Below, one piece after another: positions 34,901 to 41,653 of a stretch of 64,000 nt of DNA (the stretch's first letter is position 1; every line of letters begins with the position of its first letter). Both the position numbers and the translations under genes were made by a program. The notes under the pieces were generated by a model. That model was given only the letters and a program-made list of their open reading frames with translations, had not been told where the DNA came from and did not search any database. This stretch comes from JBEIGE01 sp040382055 (GTDB taxonomy: Bacteria > Pseudomonadota > Gammaproteobacteria > Burkholderiales > Burkholderiaceae_C): NCBI GenBank assembly GCA_040382055.1, contig JBEIGE010000012.1, positions 1 to 64,000 of the forward strand, in the 5' to 3' direction.

Positions 34901-35286
34901 GCCAGCAGCACGGTGTGGACTTCGCTGGGGTGGCCGTTGAACTGGGTGTGGATGCGTATGGTCAGGCGGTCACACACCACCAGCAACGGTGGGTTGGAAA
35001 GCGCCAGGCTGTAGGTCAGCAGCTGCTTGAGGGCGGTGTCCAGATTTTTGCCCGGGGCTTTGTTTTCCCAGGCAAAGTGGTTGCGGTAAAACACGTCGGC
35101 ATAGCCCCGCGCCTCACCCAGAACCAAGGTGTCTTGCTCAAACAAATAATCCCCGCTGCTGCCGGGGCTGGCTACGCCCAGCAGCTGGCACAGCTCAATA
35201 AAGTGCTGCTGCGCGCCCTGACGCTCGTTGAGCTCAAAAGCCGAGCCTCCTGGCCCCCATTTGGCAATGAACTGCTGGGCGGTCAT
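31933..35286 (-). CDS. MmeI-like (type IIG/IIL) restriction endonuclease-methyltransferase with repeat insertions
   Basis: A 1117-residue fused restriction and adenine-methylation enzyme. The N-terminal nuclease motif is D64-x9-E74-x-K76 (DVFYRNHFAWENK), the MmeI spacing. A helical linker follows, then SAM motif I DPACGSGNF (412-420) and catalytic NPPF (592-595). The C-terminal third should be the target-recognition domain. Three stretches are inserted: about 180-225, 512-581 (between motif I and NPPF) and about 963-990. Each coincides with a DNA stem-loop or repeat and is rich in Pro, Gly and Ala. The frame is intact. ATG 35286 lies just after the queF stop; a longer frame to 35451 overlaps queF. 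Whether it is active is unknown. Confidence 0.85.
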   Translation of the reverse strand: MTAQQFIAKWGPGGSAFELNERQGAQQHFIELCQLLGVASPGSSGDYLFEQDTLVLGEARGYADVFYRNHFAWENKAPGKNLDTALKQLLTYSLALSNPPLLVVCDRLTIRIHTQFNGHPSEVHTVLLAELDQPHKQALLRRLWLDPESFRPQKTSRDITEAAAKSFATLAEGLRKRGPGPGTSPLLPGQRLAWEAATPEPHEPAVPKSAPTLQPPTPDALTYADEVAHFLTQCLFCFFAEDVGLLPGRMFEGLVKNKNLTADKLSQGLTNLFTVMREGGLYGNDDIPWFNGGLFKKVKVPALTIMEVTELRNAAALNWSAIDVSIFGTLFERGLDPSKRSQLGAHYTDPATIMRIIEPVLIRPLLQKWEQTAKDLQGLMAKSTKKNDRHAKLAMARFAAWLEDLKAYRVLDPACGSGNFLFLGLKALKDIEHKSHLDAAALGLDRQADLVTGPHNVLGIELNEYAAELARVTVWIGELQWRIEHGYEFKTNPVLEPLDHIECRDALIAFQPVRPELVEGVGTGGGTGSGAQAGRMPGPHEPAVPKSAPTPAPPTPQNLMGRGDAGAAPAPTSVRAEPVEAVWPRASVVIGNPPFLGDKKMRSELGDDYTTTLRKVYAGRVPGGADLVCYWFEKARKAIETNGLGAAGLVATQALRSGSNRVVLAAISESTKIFEAWSDEPWVNNGAAVRVSLVCFGHASQKPTLDGFSVPRIPADLSANAHGLDLTTAQALSSNGSAAFQGPVKVGAFDIPGSLARAWLNQPNVNGKSNALVLRPWANGQDIAKRNSDTWIIDFGAAMSEGDAALFEAPYAHAKLHIKPQRDAQNDASRKRNWWIHGRTGDDYRNSSAALSRYIASPRVAKYRYFVWLPSQVWPDSRLYAITRADDTTFGILSSRIHEAWSLAQASMHGVGNDPTYNAKSCFETFPFPAGLTPLETAHQRTETLAGGALIPAGLTENRQGGGLVGGSAQVKEEPATRAGDTEQSALPTHHPDRASPPTAVRNHAIAIANAAKRLNDQRENWLNPPEWTDRVPEVTPLGMDTSPYPDLILPKAGHEKDLAERTLTKLYNQRPAWLDAAHQALDSAVAQAYGWQDYTAAMPDEEILKRLLALNLARAL
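32319..32400. repeat. Stem-loop element, type A, copy 2 (inside the MmeI-like gene)
   Basis: Arms GGGTTGGCAGGGCGCTCTGC (32319-32338) and GCAGAACCCCCTACCAACCC (32381-32400) pair at 17 of 20 positions around a 42-nt loop. The loop repeats CGTGTCCCCCGCCC and GCTCCTCCTTGACCT from copy 1 at 30394-30473, with an extra internal GCCCG/CGGGC hairpin. It encodes about residues 963-990 of the host protein, including KEEPATRAGDTE. Confidence 0.8.
33546..33569 (+). repeat. REP-like 24-nt repeat, copy 1
   Basis: TTCGACAGGCTCAG followed by CCCGAACGG matches the copy at 33729-33752 at 21 of 24 positions, in the same orientation. On the coding strand it yields VRAEPVEA. I recall this motif, giving VRPELVEG-type peptides, as common in Burkholderiales. 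The two copies bracket a type C stem-loop. Confidence 0.75.
33610..33707. repeat. Stem-loop element, type C, copy 1 (inside the MmeI-like gene)
   Basis: Arms 33610-33635 and 33682-33707 pair at 23 of 26 positions, and the three exceptions are G-U wobbles in plus-strand RNA. The 46-nt loop contains a 30-nt core (33644-33673; GCCGATTTTGGAACC then GCAGGTTCATGAGGC) shared with copy 2 at 34658-34687 with one difference. It encodes about residues 527-559 of the host protein (PHEPAVPKSAPT). Confidence 0.82.
33729..33752 (+). repeat. REP-like 24-nt repeat, copy 2
   Basis: TTCGACAAGCTCAG followed by GGCGAACGG. The coding strand gives PVRPELVEG. From the start of copy 1 to the end of this copy is 207 nt, exactly 69 codons, all apparently inserted between SAM motif I and the NPPF motif. 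Confidence 0.75.
34628..34717. repeat. Stem-loop element, type C, copy 2 (inside the MmeI-like gene)
   Basis: Arms 34628-34650 and 34695-34717 pair at 18 of 23 positions, and all five differences are transitions. The 44-nt loop carries the type C core (34658-34687). Arm sequences differ from those of copy 1 apart from a shared GGTGTGGG block. It spans 90 nt and encodes about residues 190-220 (EPHEPAVPKSAPT). Confidence 0.82.
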
Positions 35287-35291
35287 CCCCA

Positions 35292-36137
35292 CTACTGCCG
35301 GGCTGTGCGCACGTTGACCGGCATGGTTTGCGGGTGGGTGGTGCGAAACGGGTTGATGTCCAGGCCGCCACGGCGGGTGTAACGCGCATACACGGCAAGC
35401 TTGAGCGGCTTGCAGCGCTCGCTGATGTCCATGAAGATGCGCTCCACGCACTGCTCATGAAACTCGTTGTGGTTGCGAAAACTCACCAGGTATTGCAACA
35501 AGCCTTCCTGGTCAATCGGGTGGCCGGTGTAGCTGATCTGCACGCTGCCCCAGTCTGGCTGGCCCGTCACCAGGCAATTGCTTTTGAGCAGGTTGCTGGT
35601 CAGTACCTCGCTGACCGGGGCTTCTTGCCAGTTGGCGCGCAGCAAATCCGGGGCGGGGGTGTAGCGGGTGCAAGCCACGTCCAGGCGGTCCAGGCTCAGA
35701 CCACTGAGCTCGTGCAGGGGCTGCATGTCAAATTGCTCGGTGGCAATCAGATTGACGCCCACCGAGGAGGGCGCAGCAGAGCCGCGCCAGACGGCTTCAC
35801 TGATATCGGCACGGATGCGTGATTTCACCTCGTCGGCATCGGCAAACGGGGTGTTGTTGAAGCTGTTGAGGTAAAGCTTGAAGGATTTGCTCTCAACGAT
35901 GTTGGGCGTCTCGCAGGGCACGGTGATGTGGGCCAGGGCTACCTGGGGCTTGCCACGCAGGTTAAGCCAGCCCAGCTCGAACGCGGTCCACAGGTCAGCC
36001 CCCATGAACGGCAGCCTGCCCTTGATACCGATCTCGTTGCGTTTGCCAAAGCGGGCAATGGGGAACAGCAGGCTGGGGTCGTACTGGTCGGCGTAGGAGG
36101 CCGCTTTGCCCAAGAGGGAATTTTCTGGCGTGGTCAT
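35292..36137 (-). CDS. queF: NADPH-dependent 7-cyano-7-deazaguanine reductase
   Basis: Reduces preQ0 to preQ1 in queuosine synthesis. The 281-residue protein is the bimodular (YqcD) T-fold form. The QueF signature is ESKSFKLYLNSFNNTPF (about 83-99), and the catalytic Cys with the PDW motif is in KSNCLVTGQPDWGSVQI (about 187). The C-terminal module ends with FRTTHPQTMPVNVRTARQ. It starts 18 bp downstream of yaaA, and the MmeI-like gene begins directly after its stop. Confidence 0.95.
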   Translation of the reverse strand: MTTPENSLLGKAASYADQYDPSLLFPIARFGKRNEIGIKGRLPFMGADLWTAFELGWLNLRGKPQVALAHITVPCETPNIVESKSFKLYLNSFNNTPFADADEVKSRIRADISEAVWRGSAAPSSVGVNLIATEQFDMQPLHELSGLSLDRLDVACTRYTPAPDLLRANWQEAPVSEVLTSNLLKSNCLVTGQPDWGSVQISYTGHPIDQEGLLQYLVSFRNHNEFHEQCVERIFMDISERCKPLKLAVYARYTRRGGLDINPFRTTHPQTMPVNVRTARQ

Positions 36138-36155
36138 GGCGTTTTCAAATGGTGT

Positions 36156-36935
36156 TCAGGGCGTGGCCAGCTTGCGGCGAAACACCATGCGTTCGGGCGA
36201 TGAGACCGCGGCCTCAAAGGAATAACCGTCCAGATTGAATTTTTCCAGTTGCTTGGGCTGGGTCACGCGCTTGAGGGTGGCATAACGGGCCATGAGGCCG
36301 CGTGCGCGCTTGGCAAAGAAACTGATGATCTTGAATTGGTCGCCCTTCCAGTCCTCAAACACGCACTCCACCACGCGCGCATTGAGGATTTTTTTGTCAA
36401 CCGCCTTGAAATACTCTTGTGATGCCAGATTGACCACCACCGGTTTTTTGTCGGCTTGCAAACGGGTGTTGAGGTAGTCTGCAATCTGGGTTCCCCAGAA
36501 TGTGTACAGGTCTTTGCCCTTCGGGTTGTCCAGGGCTGTGCCCATCTCCAGCCGGTAGGGTTGCATCCAGTCCAGCGGGCGCAACACGCCGTACAGGCCG
36601 CTCAAGATGCACAGGTGGTCTTGCGCCCAGGCCAGGTCTTCCGGCTTGAGGGTTTTGGCGTCCAGACCGTCATACACATCACCGTTGAAAGCCAACACCG
36701 CCTGTTTGGCGTTTTTGGCGGTGAACTTCTGATTCCAGGCCTGGTAACGCGCCACATTCAGGCTGGAGAGTGCATCGCTCAGGTTCATCAGCTCGGCAAT
36801 CTGCTGCGGGGATTTTTCGCGCAACAGTGCGATCAATTGCGCCGATTGCTTCACAAACAGGGGCTGGGTGTGCGGGTTGTCGCCGCCAGGCGTCTCGTAA
36901 TCAAGCGATTTGGCGGGGGAGAGTAAAAAAAGCAT
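36156..36935 (-). CDS. yaaA: Peroxide stress protein YaaA
   Basis: A 259-residue cytoplasmic protein of the YaaA/DUF328 family. In E. coli it limits free iron and protects DNA during H2O2 stress. The N-terminus MLFLLSPAKSLDYETPG is diagnostic, with FNGDVYDGLDA and ILSGLYGVLRPLDWMQPYRLEMGT further on. ATG 36935 is preferred over the TTG at 36941. It lies near the rubrerythrin cluster, which may also relate to peroxide, but a 50-bp gap separates them. Confidence 0.94.
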   Translation of the reverse strand: MLFLLSPAKSLDYETPGGDNPHTQPLFVKQSAQLIALLREKSPQQIAELMNLSDALSSLNVARYQAWNQKFTAKNAKQAVLAFNGDVYDGLDAKTLKPEDLAWAQDHLCILSGLYGVLRPLDWMQPYRLEMGTALDNPKGKDLYTFWGTQIADYLNTRLQADKKPVVVNLASQEYFKAVDKKILNARVVECVFEDWKGDQFKIISFFAKRARGLMARYATLKRVTQPKQLEKFNLDGYSFEAAVSSPERMVFRRKLATP

Positions 36936-36986
36936 GGGCAAAAAAAAGGCTTCGGAGGAAGCCTTGATTATGATGAAAGCGGGGGC

Positions 36987-37577
36987 TTACTTGATATCAC
37001 CGGCCAAAGAAGCCAGCGCCTCCGCGTTGATCATCACGTGGGCCGGGTAGTTGGTGTGATCACAACCCAGCTTGACGCTGGCACCGGCCTTGATGGCGGC
37101 ACACATGGCAGGCGTGAACTCAAAGCGTACAAAGTGCACAGCCGAGGTTTTAACCTCGTTCTCGCGGTCCAGGTCTTCGTCGGCAATGGCGTACACATGG
37201 CCATAGCCTTCGACTTCAACAAACATGCGGTCTTCCACGCCAATCAGGCGGGCGAGTTCACGTTTGCGCTCGTTGATGTCCGGGTACTCGATCAGCATGG
37301 TGGCTTTCCAGTTCGTGCTATCGGGCACCAAGGGGGCGTAGGCCTCGATCTCCTGGCTAATGCCCTCCTCTTCAAATATTTTTTCTATGCGCAGCATTTC
37401 CTGAATCTGGTAGCGGATGGTGATTTCGCTCTCGAATTGCAGGGTGATGTGCTCGCCCAGAGCCACGCTGCGCAACCTGCGGTGGGCCATGATGTCGGCC
37501 TTGTGTTCTTTGCGGTATTTGCTGTAGGCCTCCAGAGACATCAGGCTCTCAGGGGTGATCTTTCCGGTGATCTTCAT
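36987..37577 (-). CDS. DUF3501 family protein
   Basis: A 196-residue soluble protein of unknown function. The sequence around AHRRLRSVALGEHITLQFES and RYQIQEMLRIEKIFEEEGI is typical of DUF3501. ATG 37577 has a GGAG site 7 bp upstream; the longer frame needs a TTG. It follows the CCG-type Fe-S protein by 25 bp and, with rubrerythrin, forms a three-gene set that recurs in proteobacteria. A role in peroxide or redox metabolism is inferred from neighbours only. Confidence 0.88.
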   Translation of the reverse strand: MKITGKITPESLMSLEAYSKYRKEHKADIMAHRRLRSVALGEHITLQFESEITIRYQIQEMLRIEKIFEEEGISQEIEAYAPLVPDSTNWKATMLIEYPDINERKRELARLIGVEDRMFVEVEGYGHVYAIADEDLDRENEVKTSAVHFVRFEFTPAMCAAIKAGASVKLGCDHTNYPAHVMINAEALASLAGDIK

Positions 37578-37602
37578 GATTAACTCCAACGTTCAGGTTT
37601 AA

Positions 37603-38952
37603 TTATTTCAATCCGTAAGCCCTACGCACCAGCGTCAAGGGGTGCTGCAGCTCAGGCACAGCCTGGCCACTGACTTCAAAACCTTGCGCAATATGGTGCC
37701 CGCCCAGCGGGCAGTCGGAGCTAATGTAGTCGGGCTTGGAGCCGTCTTTCATGGTGGCCATGGCCTTGACCACCGGCTTGCCGATTTTCATGGCCTGCTG
37801 ATGATGCTCTTTTTTCACGCCAAAGGTACCGGCATGGCCCGAACAACGCTCAATGGTGTTGATGGTTGTCCCAGGGATCATTTTGAGCATTTCTTCGGTT
37901 TTCTTGCCGATGTTCTGCACCCGGCCATGGCAGGGAATCTGGTAGCTGATGTTGCCCAGCGATTGCGGGAAATCCACTTTCAGCAGACCGTCCCGCTTGC
38001 GTGCCATGAGGTACTCAAACGGGTCCCACATGGCTTCCTTGACCCGCTGCACGTCCGCCTCATCCGGGTACATGAGCGGAATTTCCTGCTTGAACATCAA
38101 GGTGCAGCTGGGCACTGCGCTGAGGATGGCAAAACCGTCCTTGGCGTAGGCGGCCAGTACCGGAATATTGGCTTGTTTGCTCTGGTCTACAGAATCCAGG
38201 TCGCCGAGTTCGAGCTTGGGCATGCCACAGCATTTTTCTTTCTCAACAATGACATAGGGAATGTCGTTGTGATCCAGCACCTTGAGCAAATCATGGCCAA
38301 TACCGGGCTCGTTGTAGTTCACGTAGCAGGTTGAGTAGATGGCCACTTTGCCCGGTGTTTTCTCGCCATCGATCACGGGGTAACTCATCTGGTCCTGGGC
38401 CGAAGAGCGGAACCGGGTGGTGGCCAGCTCAGGTAACCAGGCCTCTTTGTCCACGCCCAGCACCTTTTCCATCACCGTGCGGGCGGTCTTGGTTTTGTTG
38501 ATGGCGTTGACGGCCTGAACCACGATGGGAATACCGGCAAACTGACCATGCACATCGGTAGAGGCCAGCAGCTTTTCGGAGGTAGAGACCTCGCCTTTTT
38601 TGAACTTGATGGCCTTGGCACGCAGCATGGTGTGCGGGAAATCCAGGTTCCATTCGTGCGGGGGGGTGTAAGGGCACTTGGTCATGTAGCACAGGTCGCA
38701 CATGAAACACTGGTCCACCACCTTCCAGTAGTCTTTTTTGTCTACACCGTCGACCTCGCCGGTTTTGGACTCGTCCACCAGGTCAAACAGGGTCGGGAAA
38801 GACCCACACAGACTCACGCAGCGGCGGCAGCCATGACAAATGTCAAAAATACGCTCCATCTCGTGCAGCGCGGAGGCTTCGTTGTAGAAGTCGGGGTTTT
38901 TCCAATCCAGCGGGTGCCGCGTCGGAGCTTCTAGATTGCCTTCTCGGGACAT
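37603..38952 (-). CDS. Heterodisulfide reductase/GlpC-like Fe-S protein
   Basis: A 449-residue protein with two [4Fe-4S] ferredoxin-type motifs (CHGCRRCVSLCGSFP at about 39 and CFMCDLCYMTKCPYTPP at about 87) and two CCG-type domains (CCGMPKLELGD at about 243; CSGHAGTFGVKKEHH at about 369). This is the architecture of HdrD/GlpC subunits, which move electrons between quinones and thiols or flavoproteins. No membrane segment is apparent. Neighbouring rubrerythrin suggests it feeds electrons to peroxide reduction; this is inference. Confidence 0.88.
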   Translation of the reverse strand: MSREGNLEAPTRHPLDWKNPDFYNEASALHEMERIFDICHGCRRCVSLCGSFPTLFDLVDESKTGEVDGVDKKDYWKVVDQCFMCDLCYMTKCPYTPPHEWNLDFPHTMLRAKAIKFKKGEVSTSEKLLASTDVHGQFAGIPIVVQAVNAINKTKTARTVMEKVLGVDKEAWLPELATTRFRSSAQDQMSYPVIDGEKTPGKVAIYSTCYVNYNEPGIGHDLLKVLDHNDIPYVIVEKEKCCGMPKLELGDLDSVDQSKQANIPVLAAYAKDGFAILSAVPSCTLMFKQEIPLMYPDEADVQRVKEAMWDPFEYLMARKRDGLLKVDFPQSLGNISYQIPCHGRVQNIGKKTEEMLKMIPGTTINTIERCSGHAGTFGVKKEHHQQAMKIGKPVVKAMATMKDGSKPDYISSDCPLGGHHIAQGFEVSGQAVPELQHPLTLVRRAYGLK

Positions 38953-39071
38953 GGTGTTACTTTCAGGACAATGAAGGGGTCAATGAATGGGTTGAAAAAA
39001 AAGGGGGTCAAAAAGCCGGGGATTTCTGAATTGGGCACTGCACGCAATGCCCAACACGCAAAACTCAGGAA

Positions 39072-39494
39072 TTAATCCACCAACTCGGCCAATGCCTTGG
39101 CGTAACGGTTGGCGTGTGAACGCTCAGCCTTGGCCAGGGTTTCAAACCAGTCAGCAATCTCGTCAAAGCCTTCGCTGCGAGCGGTCTTGGCCATGCCGGG
39201 ATACATGTCGGTGTACTCGTGGGTCTCGCCAGCCACTGCGGAGGCCAGGTTGTCACGGGTAGAGCCGATGGGCATGCCAGTTGCCGGGTCGCCGGATTGC
39301 TCCAGGAACTCCAGGTGACCGTGGGCATGGCCGGTTTCACCTTCGGCGGTGGAACGGAACAGGGCTGCCACGTCGTTCTGGCCTTCAATGTCGGCCTTGT
39401 TCGCGAAATACAGATAACGGCGGTTGGCTTGGGATTCGCCAGCGAATGCGTCTTTCAGGCATCCTTCCGTTTTGGAACCTTTCAGTGTTGCCAT
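39072..39494 (-). CDS. Rubrerythrin family protein, lacking the rubredoxin domain
   Basis: A 140-residue ferritin-like di-iron protein. Ligand-bearing helices include AFAGESQANRRYLYFA, RSTAEGETGHAHGHLEFL and ADWFETLAKAERSHANRY. Classical rubrerythrin is about 190 residues with a C-terminal rubredoxin domain. That domain is missing here, so an external electron donor is required. It is the first gene of the cluster with the CCG-type protein and DUF3501. An inverted repeat lies 34 bp upstream of the start. Confidence 0.88.
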   Translation of the reverse strand: MATLKGSKTEGCLKDAFAGESQANRRYLYFANKADIEGQNDVAALFRSTAEGETGHAHGHLEFLEQSGDPATGMPIGSTRDNLASAVAGETHEYTDMYPGMAKTARSEGFDEIADWFETLAKAERSHANRYAKALAELVD

Positions 39495-39527
39495 GGAAAT
39501 CTCCTTAGGGTTGTTAAGTCAAACGTA

Positions 39528-39546
39528 CCTTGAACAAATTTCAAGG
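39528..39546. promoter_or_regulatory. Inverted repeat upstream of rubrerythrin, possible operator
   Basis: CCTTGAA (39528-39534) and TTCAAGG (39540-39546) form a perfect 7-bp inverted repeat around CAAAT, inside the AT-rich divergent gap between the rubrerythrin and flavin monooxygenase genes (39495-39677). Size and spacing suit a dimeric repressor. It matches no operator I know with confidence. Confidence 0.4.
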
Positions 39547-39677
39547 ACAATGAATATTAGTCACAGACAAGCCCAGCGTCTAATTGCTTGCGTCTATGTC
39601 ACAAATTAGATAATGCTATTGATCGACAAATCCGATGCCTGTTCCCAATAAGAGTAGCCGCACAACCTGGAACCGTC

Positions 39678-41471
39678 ATGCCTGATGCCATGGGCCACCC
39701 CAACCCCGTTTTCACCAATGGCTATGAGTTCAGTCAGGGCTCAGGCTACACCCTGCCCGAATACCCGTTTGTTGAACCCCCGGAGCTGCGCAGTGGCCGG
39801 GTGCTGCGGCATCCGGTGGTGGTGGTGGGTGCCGGCATTACCGGACTGACCCTGGCCTGCCGCCTGGCACAGCTGGGAGTGCCCGCCGTGCTGGTTGATG
39901 AAGACAACACGGTAGGCGTCAAAGGCGCGGCATCGCGGGGAATTTGCTACACACAGAAATCCCTGGAGATTTTTCACCGCATCGGCATTTATGAGCGCAT
40001 TGCCGCCAGGGGCATTCAATGGAGCGTGGGGCGCACCTTTGCCGGCCAGGACGAGGTGTATGCCTTTGACCTGAAGCAGCAAAGCCAGTTTGGGCTGTCC
40101 AGCCAGCCGGCCTTCATGAATATCCAGCAGTTCTATATTGAAGGCTATCTGGTGGAGCAGTTGCAGCAACTCGGGGGGGTCGAGGTGCGCTGGAAATCCC
40201 GGGTCACGGGCTTTGTTCAGCACCAGGGCTTTGCCACCCTCACCATCGACACGCCAGCCGGTGCCTACCCAATGGAAGCCACCCATGTGGTTGACGCCAG
40301 CGGCTCCCACACGCCCTTCCATGCCTGGTGTGGGGCAGGCATGACTTCGCGCCGGGGAGACGACCGCTGGTGCATTGCCGATGTGCGTTTCAAGGACCAC
40401 CCGCCTTCTGAGCGCCACACCTGGATTGAAGCGCCGTTTAACGGCAACCGGGCCGTCTGGCAGCACCTGATGGCCGACGATGTCTGGCGCATTGATTACC
40501 AGATGGAACCCGATGCGGATCCGCAATACGTGAGCCGGGAAGACGTGGTGATGGAGCGCTTGCGCCAACAGTTCGGCCCCGATGTGCAATGCGAGATTGT
40601 CTGGGTCGGCCCCTATGCCTACCGCAGCCAGTGTCTGGACCACTTGCAGATCGGCAGTGTGTTTTTTATCGGTGACACCGCAAAAATTGTCAGTCCTTTT
40701 GGTGCTCGGGGAGGCAATACCGGCGTGGCTGATGCCGACAACCTGGCCTGGAAGCTGGCTGCGGTGTTCAAGGGCCAAGCACCGCAGCGCCTGCTGGCCA
40801 GCTACCAGGAGGAACGGCATGAAGCCGCGGTAGAAAATGTCAGGGTGACCAACCGCACAGCGCGTTTTCTGCGGCCGGCAGACGGGCTGGAACGGCTGTT
40901 TCGCAACGCCGCGATCAGCCTCGCCAAGCAGTACCCGTTTGCCCGGTCACTCATCAACACCGGCCGCATGGCTGTGGCCAACAACTACACCCGCTCGGGT
41001 ATTTGTCACCGCACGGGCGGGGTATCAGTACAAAACGTGGTGTTTGAATGGGCAGACGGCACCGCCGGCACGGTCAATGCGCTGCTGAACTGGGCCAACA
41101 GCGGCCTGCTGTTGCTGGTGTTTGGCCCGCTGGCCACCACAGACCTGCAACGCCTGCGCCAGTTATCACGCCACGCACCGGTGCGGTGCGTGCAGGTGCT
41201 GGCTGGTGGCCGGGGTCAGGCTCGTCAAACACAAGCTCGTCAAAGCCTGGCGCGTGAACATGTGCTTGACCCGCAGGGCGTATTGGCCAGTGCCTGCCAC
41301 TTGCCCACGTCTAGCCCGGCTGCTGCGGGCAAGCCGGCGCAGTCGCGCCTGGTTTGGGCCCTGATCCGGCCCGATGGTTATTTGGCGGCCTACGGCGAGA
41401 AACTCGGCGGCGCGCTGGTACAGGCTGTTGGGCAAGCGCTGGGCCTGAGCACTTCAGGGGCAAACCTATGA
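39678..41471 (+). CDS. FAD-dependent monooxygenase (MhpA/PheA-like)
   Basis: A 597-residue flavoprotein of the aromatic hydroxylase fold. The Rossmann motif VVVGAGITGLTLACRLAQLGVPAVLVDED is at about 50-80 (GxGxxG), and the second FAD motif FFIGDTAKIVSPFGARGGNTGVADADNLAWKL at about 330. The C-terminal 150 residues would be the thioredoxin-like domain of this class. Likely substrates are hydroxylated aromatics, but this is not resolved. ATG 39678 is preferred; the frame is open back to 39588. It overlaps the DUF2783 gene by four bases. Confidence 0.82.
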   Translation: MPDAMGHPNPVFTNGYEFSQGSGYTLPEYPFVEPPELRSGRVLRHPVVVVGAGITGLTLACRLAQLGVPAVLVDEDNTVGVKGAASRGICYTQKSLEIFHRIGIYERIAARGIQWSVGRTFAGQDEVYAFDLKQQSQFGLSSQPAFMNIQQFYIEGYLVEQLQQLGGVEVRWKSRVTGFVQHQGFATLTIDTPAGAYPMEATHVVDASGSHTPFHAWCGAGMTSRRGDDRWCIADVRFKDHPPSERHTWIEAPFNGNRAVWQHLMADDVWRIDYQMEPDADPQYVSREDVVMERLRQQFGPDVQCEIVWVGPYAYRSQCLDHLQIGSVFFIGDTAKIVSPFGARGGNTGVADADNLAWKLAAVFKGQAPQRLLASYQEERHEAAVENVRVTNRTARFLRPADGLERLFRNAAISLAKQYPFARSLINTGRMAVANNYTRSGICHRTGGVSVQNVVFEWADGTAGTVNALLNWANSGLLLLVFGPLATTDLQRLRQLSRHAPVRCVQVLAGGRGQARQTQARQSLAREHVLDPQGVLASACHLPTSSPAAAGKPAQSRLVWALIRPDGYLAAYGEKLGGALVQAVGQALGLSTSGANL

Positions 41472-41653
41472 ACACCCACAATCAGCTGCAGGATGCCGAT
41501 ACCTTCTACGAGCAACTGCTGGATGCCCATGTCGGGCTCACCCGGGAGCAATCCGAACTGCTCAATGCCCGCCTGATCCTGCTGCTGGCCAACCAGATTG
41601 GCGATACCAGGGTTCTGGCCGAGTGCATTGCCGCCAGTAAAATTGTCGGATGA
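41468..41653 (+). CDS. DUF2783 family small protein
   Basis: A 61-residue helical protein (MNTHNQLQDADTFYEQLLDAH...). I recall DUF2783 members lying next to FAD monooxygenases, as here. Both junctions are four-base ATGA overlaps, with the monooxygenase upstream and valS downstream, implying tight translational coupling. A helper or subunit role for the flavoprotein is likely but unproven. Confidence 0.75.
   Translation: MNTHNQLQDADTFYEQLLDAHVGLTREQSELLNARLILLLANQIGDTRVLAECIAASKIVG

Noticed and set aside
31933..35286. Frameshifted or broken restriction gene
   Set aside because: The frame is continuous over 1117 codons despite the insertions, so it is not a pseudogene on sequence grounds.
34174..35382. 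402-codon frame on the plus strand
   Set aside because: Antisense to the MmeI-like gene; the protein is a typical shadow with no domain, while the minus frame has clear motifs.
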